A DNA stretch of 64,000 bases from Paenilisteria newyorkensis (GTDB lineage Bacteria; Bacillota; Bacilli; Lactobacillales; Listeriaceae). This document shows, piece by piece, positions 59,745 through 64,000 of the stretch; positions within the stretch are counted from its first letter, which is position 1; every line of letters starts with the position of its first letter. The DNA is taken from contig NZ_JNFB01000009.1 of NCBI RefSeq assembly GCF_000766145.1, positions 1 to 64,000 on the forward strand. The letters run 5' to 3'. Below the pieces are notes generated by a model. It saw only the letters and a program-made list of their open reading frames with translations. It did no database searches and was not told the DNA's origin. Position numbers and translations under genes: made by a program.

Positions 59745-62397
59745 TTATAAGCTCTTTTTCATCGGTAGTTCTAATAAACCGTCAACCATCACCTTATAGG
59801 TCACCTGCTTACTCGTTTTCATCATTTTTTGAGTTTCTAGATTTGTGAATAGCAACCTGCCCTCATATTCTTCATGCATAATCGTTATATAGTACCCTTC
59901 CTCGATTTTCATGTTCTTCACATAACCAGGAACATACCCACGCCCATTAAACTTTCTTTCATGAACTAGTTGACCTTGCTTATCATAGACGCTAACCGAG
60001 GCATATGTCCCAGCAAAGTCCCCATTGGGCTGACCTGTTTTCTGTGCAAAAGTTGCTTGCTTTGTAGCTAGATTGATATTTAAATCAGCAAATTCCCAAT
60101 CAGCAAACCCTCTTAAATCGAATCGGAATTTATCCCCAAAAAACATGTATTCCGAGCTTTCATCTTCTTCATCACTAACAAAGAGTAAATCTTTATACAT
60201 GTTTTCGAAATAAATTTTATCGACCTCTGGCAAGTAATCAATGCCCTTTCTAAGCTTTGTTTTTAGATTAACGTACTTCTCCTTTTTAAAAATACTGTTA
60301 CTATTAATCGTCGCGGCAAGCCCCATCAGCTTCACCTTATAATTATCTAACGCATCGTTTGCAGTTACTCCAGTTATATCACTCATAAGCCCATATTTCG
60401 TTACTTTAAAAATTTGAGTAGAACCGAGATTAACTAGTTTAGCCGGTGCTCCATTAATGTTAAAACGGTTCGGTTCTCTATGCGTTATTCTAATCGTGTA
60501 GCCTAGTTTGAGTGGCACTTGCCATTTCCCTATCGCTGTGTATTCACCATTCATCCCTTTTTTAAATACAGATTTCCCTTGATTGTCCAGCACTTCTATC
60601 GAGGCATACTCATCCGCAAAATAAGAATGTGGAGCGTCTTTTGTTACATCTAATTCGAAGCTATTATTTTCAGGATCCACCGTAGCTGTTGCAAAAACAA
60701 CATTACCCAATCCCTGAAAAATCATTTTTTCAACGGCAACAGTCGATGTCTGTAGCTCTTCCATTCTAATAGTCATGTCGCTTACATCATCCGATACAGC
60801 TAAATAATTCGATGCTGGTTCATAGAATCGACTAACTCCTGTTGGCATATCTAGCGAATAAATCCCTATCGGCATATCTTTAATCGTCATAATTGGTGAC
60901 GTGATTTTGATTTTCCGAATCACATCTGCTCCATCTTTAATGCGCAAAACTTTTCCTTTGAGTTGTGCAAAGTCATTGATATCAAAGCGAATATTGATTG
61001 TATTCTTCACTTTATATTTTTCAAGTTGTTCGTTACTCACTAAACCCCATTTTGAATCCAGCTTGATATCTTTTCTTGCTGTTGTCAAATTACTTCCAGA
61101 AAAAAGTGCAGCAAGCGGGTACACAGCTTTATTTCCAGAGTACACATTCTCCAATTTTTGATTGTTAGACATAGATCCTTGAACAAGCTCCAAGAAAGCG
61201 GTGAAATCATAGTGACTTGCTTCTCCTAAATACTTACTCACTAAATCAAGTAATAGCAAGCCTTTATTCAACGTATTTGAAGCAACTGCAGCGCGATATG
61301 ATTGGTTAAAATGTGTAAAAGCTTGATCACCCGCCTTATCTTTCATAAGTGTTAACAGGTATAACTTACTTCGTCCATCCCAATTATTTGCATTTATTTT
61401 TGTTGTATAAACATTCTTCTCAAACGTATTTTCTAGCCTTGCTGTATTATTTTCATAAAGCCAGCCACTAGAGTATGTGCTCCCCAATAGCTTTTTTTTG
61501 CATGGTATCCGCATAGATATTATTCCATACTTCACTAGTGTTAAAACTACTATCTGACATAAAATCACCTTGATACCCATGCCCAATTTCGTGGAGACCG
61601 CCCCAATACGGTCTTAACCAGAAAGAAACAACAGAAGCGCCAGTTTCAGCGGTATAGTCAACACCGTAATAGGCAGCACCTACACCGTTTTTATCAGCTT
61701 TTACAAAATAACGATTCGCAATATTTTTATCTGTTGCTTTTTTGGGCGTAAAAGATAACCCTTCTAACTCATTATACGTTTCAAATAATGCGTCATAATA
61801 GTTGAATAAGGCATTTATTGACGGAAAATCATTCATTTTTTTCAGGTAGGATTTATCTCTTACCGGAACCAAAATTTGGATATACTCATTACGAATTAAG
61901 CCAAATGCTGCCTGTGATTTATCCCACTTTTCAAAGAAATCGGCTTCTTGATCTCCTTGTTTGAATACTGGTAAATCAATGGCTGTAGCACTTACTCTAT
62001 ACTCTACTACTGGTGCCTCTGACGTAAAAGTTGTCTTTATGAAGGGAACAGAATCACTAGTCGCCGTGACTAATGTCCATGAACTACCAATAGAATACGA
62101 TTTTTCTGTACGATTATCATCATTCAGTAACTCCAATTTTAGCTGTTCCTTGAATTTCGGATTTATTTGTCGAATCTCAATAGTTGCGTTCCCTGGAAGT
62201 AACACACCTAAGTCTTGACGATCATGATCAATACCTTTCGTCAAACCCTGATTTCTAAGCCATGTTGGATTCTCTAATTTGTCAAGTTGTTTCACCATTG
62301 GCGTTGCCGCATCTGCTTTGGAACTATCAATAGTAAAAATAGTCACCACTGCCGTCAGAAAAAGGGTTGCTAAAAACATTCCCCATTTATTCTTCAT
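59745..62397 (-). pseudogene. M60 (enhancin-like) zinc metalloprotease gene with frameshift at A8
   Basis: The first frame (61473–62397) encodes a signal peptide, an N-terminal beta domain and HEIGHGYQGDFM near residue 277 followed by TSEVWNN, the HExxH…E gluzincin motif of M60/enhancin mucin-degrading proteases. It stops soon after …TMQKKAIGEHIL. The second frame (to 59745) resumes KKLLGSTYSSGWLYENN and continues with the rest of the M60 domain and two C-terminal carbohydrate-binding-like modules (about FRFDLRGFADWEFADL, YYITIMHEEYEGRL). Seven instead of eight As at 61492–61499 would give one frame of about 880 residues. RBS GAGGGA. It is disrupted, phase-variable or mis-sequenced. Confidence 0.82.
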
Positions 62398-62540
62398 CTG
62401 ATCATTCCCTCTTTTCTAAAATAGCTTTTTCTAGCCTAACTTAGTGCTGGACTTACTTTTAGCATATCTTAATCCCCCTATTTCATCTGCAATATATCTA
62501 TAAATTAACACACGATTTTGTGACAAAACAATGACTATAT

Positions 62541-62590
62541 TAAAAAAAGCGGAGTCAAGGTTTAGCCCTCGAATCCCGCTTCACATTTAA
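62541..62590 (-). terminator. Terminator of the small membrane protein gene (30-bp repeat copy)
   Basis: Minus strand AAGCGGGATTC … GACTCCGCTTTTTTT. The stem AAGCGG/CCGCTT is followed by T7. Contains the 30-bp repeat shared with 59580–59609 (62541–62570). Confidence 0.8.
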
Positions 62591-62898
62591 TCATAGAGAC
62601 CAGTTGATCCTAGATACAGCACACTGCCTATCCAGAAAACAATCAGCGACGCGATCACAAAAAGCACAATCAATCCCGTCGAACGCTTCTCTTGTTTCGA
62701 AATAATACTTAAAAAACTACTAATATAGCCGATCAAAAATAGCACAATGCAAATTCCTGCACCCATTCGGAACAATAACACAAATGTATCTGAACTACTA
62801 TTAAAAAATGTTCCTACTACTAGAAACAGCGCTAATAAAAGCAGTCCGCTGATTGTAAAACGAAAACCTACCTTTGTTCGCCAAGTTATTGTTTTCAA
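62587..62898 (-). CDS. Small polytopic membrane protein
   Basis: About 103 residues with three hydrophobic helices (FTISGLLLLALFLVVGTFF; MGAGICIVLFLIGYISSFLSII; GLIVLFVIASLIVFWIGSVLYLG). The frame opens at an ATG (62913) that overlaps a GGAGG; a TTG at 62898 with an 8-base spacer (MKTITWRTK) is preferred. Family not recognised. Located between the M60 gene and the module protein at the window end. Confidence 0.65.
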   Translation of the reverse strand: MKTITWRTKVGFRFTISGLLLLALFLVVGTFFNSSSDTFVLLFRMGAGICIVLFLIGYISSFLSIISKQEKRSTGLIVLFVIASLIVFWIGSVLYLGSTGLYD

Positions 62899-63005
62899 CT
62901 CTTTAACCTCCATTCCTTCTTTATTTATTATACTTTATTAGCCAGTACTTTTCTTCAAGGTCTGTTAGTCTTATAACTTCATATGTTACGATTTTGTGAA
63001 TTGAA

Positions 63006-63037
63006 AACGGCAGGAAGTCTCATCACTCCCCGCCGTT
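63006..63037 (-). terminator. Terminator of the window-edge gene
   Basis: Stem AACGGC / GCCGTT with T4 on the minus strand, 18 bases past the stop at 63055. Confidence 0.7.
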
Positions 63038-63054
63038 CCTATCCTACTAAAACC

Positions 63055-64000
63055 TCAATTCGTTTTCGGTATATCGGACAATGTCTTCTTAGCTAATCCA
63101 TTATCCACAATTTCATACACGTTCTGACTTGGCAGAGTTCCTTGATCTGCATTACCTACGCTCAGTTTCAAGCGGTTCACATTGGCTTCTAAATGCGTAA
63201 TAATCAAGTAATATCCTGCTTCTAGCTTGATGTTTTTCTTGAACGCCGTCACATTCTCACTGCCGAACACGTCATATTTATAAACCACACGACCATCATC
63301 GTCTCTTACTTCTACCGTCGCGTACGGCTTTGTTTTGTCAACATAGATATGGGCTTGTCCGCTATTTTGCGAGAATGTTAGTTCCATCGTATCAAGATTT
63401 ACCGCTAAATTAGCGAAGTTTACATCGGCATAACCTAGAAATTTATACGCGAAGTTTTTCCCTACAAGATCGGCTACACTTTGCGCTGGAATACTGTTTT
63501 CATCTACTTTTAGTAATCCGTATGGCGTTACTTTATATGTCGCCTTCACGCTAACTGTAAAGGCTTCTTTTGTATCGGGATTTGTGAGTGCCAATCTCAA
63601 CATAGGTTCTTTATGCGTAACTGTGACATAATATCCTTCACTGATACTGACATTATCTAGAGAACTTGGTGCAACATCCTGCCCGATAAAATCTTTCGCA
63701 TATGTTTGTTTGCCGCGCGTATTGTAAATCTTGATGGAGGCATACGCGTCTGGGAAGACCCAATGTACTTGCCCAGCATGTTGCGTGATGGTTGCTTGTT
63801 CTTTTTGTAAATCTAACTCCATCGTTGCGAAAAGTCGGTCACTGTATCCTTTGAAATCGACTTGGAACTTTTGACCGTCTAGTTCATTTGGATCTTTCGT
63901 TGGTGTCGGGATTTCCGATGTGTCTACTTTTTTAAGTCCGTCCGCCGTCACAAGATATGTTGCTGTTTTATACGTGCTGTAATTTTCTCCCGTTTCTTCA
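63055..64000 (-). CDS. C-terminal part of a secreted carbohydrate-binding-module protein (cut by window edge)
   Basis: The frame stays open to the window end, upstream of an internal GTG. About 315 residues of the C-terminus are visible: two complete modules of about 120 residues (FQVDFKGYSDRLFATMELDL … YYVTVTHKEPMLRLAL; FAYKFLGYADVNFANLAVNL … YYLIITHLEANVNRL) and part of a third. The same modules end the M60 protein at 59745, so this is probably another enhancin-like or mucin-binding extracellular protein. No sortase signal; ends SDIPKTN. The N-terminal domain is outside the window. Confidence 0.75.
   Translation of the reverse strand, partial: EETGENYSTYKTATYLVTADGLKKVDTSEIPTPTKDPNELDGQKFQVDFKGYSDRLFATMELDLQKEQATITQHAGQVHWVFPDAYASIKIYNTRGKQTYAKDFIGQDVAPSSLDNVSISEGYYVTVTHKEPMLRLALTNPDTKEAFTVSVKATYKVTPYGLLKVDENSIPAQSVADLVGKNFAYKFLGYADVNFANLAVNLDTMELTFSQNSGQAHIYVDKTKPYATVEVRDDDGRVVYKYDVFGSENVTAFKKNIKLEAGYYLIITHLEANVNRLKLSVGNADQGTLPSQNVYEIVDNGLAKKTLSDIPKTN

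Overview
The window looks like the chromosome of a Listeriaceae member (low-GC Firmicute). Evidence: the dnaX–ybaB–recR–DUF2508 block, the large Bacillus-type SRP RNA nearby, the lysine-decarboxylase-like gene / tmk / c-di-AMP receptor (pstA) order next to a dhaKLM operon, a zinc-independent rpsN paralogue, LapB/Ig-repeat LPXTG proteins and several PrfA-like Crp/Fnr regulators. The species cannot be fixed from sequence alone; the exopolysaccharide genes suggest an environmental Listeria more than L. monocytogenes, but that is inference.

Layout. 1–7.1 kb (minus strand): the end of an exopolysaccharide operon (nucleotide-sugar dehydrogenase, UDP-sugar dehydratase, BY-kinase, Wzz, DUF4352-like lipoprotein) preceded by a secreted pectate-lyase-like/Ig protein and a Crp/Fnr regulator. 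7.1–9.1 kb: a tandemly duplicated regulator leader and an Mga-like regulator. 9.1–16.2 kb: pstA and tmk, a 1439-residue LPXTG adhesin, and the Orn/Lys/Arg decarboxylase. 16.3–18.6 kb: dhaKLM and rpsN with a Zur box. 18.7–21 kb: a LysR regulator divergent from an acetyltransferase/SDR pair. 21.2–26.2 kb: the conserved recR–dnaX block. 26.3–31.9 kb: an island of secreted proteins with a subtilase flanked by two paralogous lipoproteins. 32.3–32.6 kb: SRP RNA.

33–48.2 kb holds a second, almost complete Wzx/Wzy-type exopolysaccharide operon, again preceded by a DUF4352-like lipoprotein, a large secreted Ig-repeat protein and Crp/Fnr regulators. The two loci share one plan: regulator, secreted Ig-repeat protein, hairpin, lipoprotein, polysaccharide genes. 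I consider this repeated, apparently co-inherited set the most interesting system here. The putative polymerase gene of the second locus carries a frameshift.

48.3–55.8 kb is a fructose-family PTS with a GH38 alpha-mannosidase and a PRD activator, divergent from a GlcU-type sugar transporter. 55.8–58 kb packs a MazEF pair with a palindromic operator, an Fst-family type I toxin with a convincing antisense RNA, and an unassigned 33-residue membrane peptide. 58–59.5 kb is a gluconokinase-like FGGY kinase. 59.7–64 kb holds an M60 (enhancin-like) metalloprotease broken at an A8 tract and the 3' part of a second protein with the same C-terminal modules.

No tRNA, 16S/23S rRNA, CRISPR array, transposase or prophage was recognised. 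Several starts were moved inward because a Shine-Dalgarno sequence favours an internal ATG, GTG or TTG; these choices are stated per gene.
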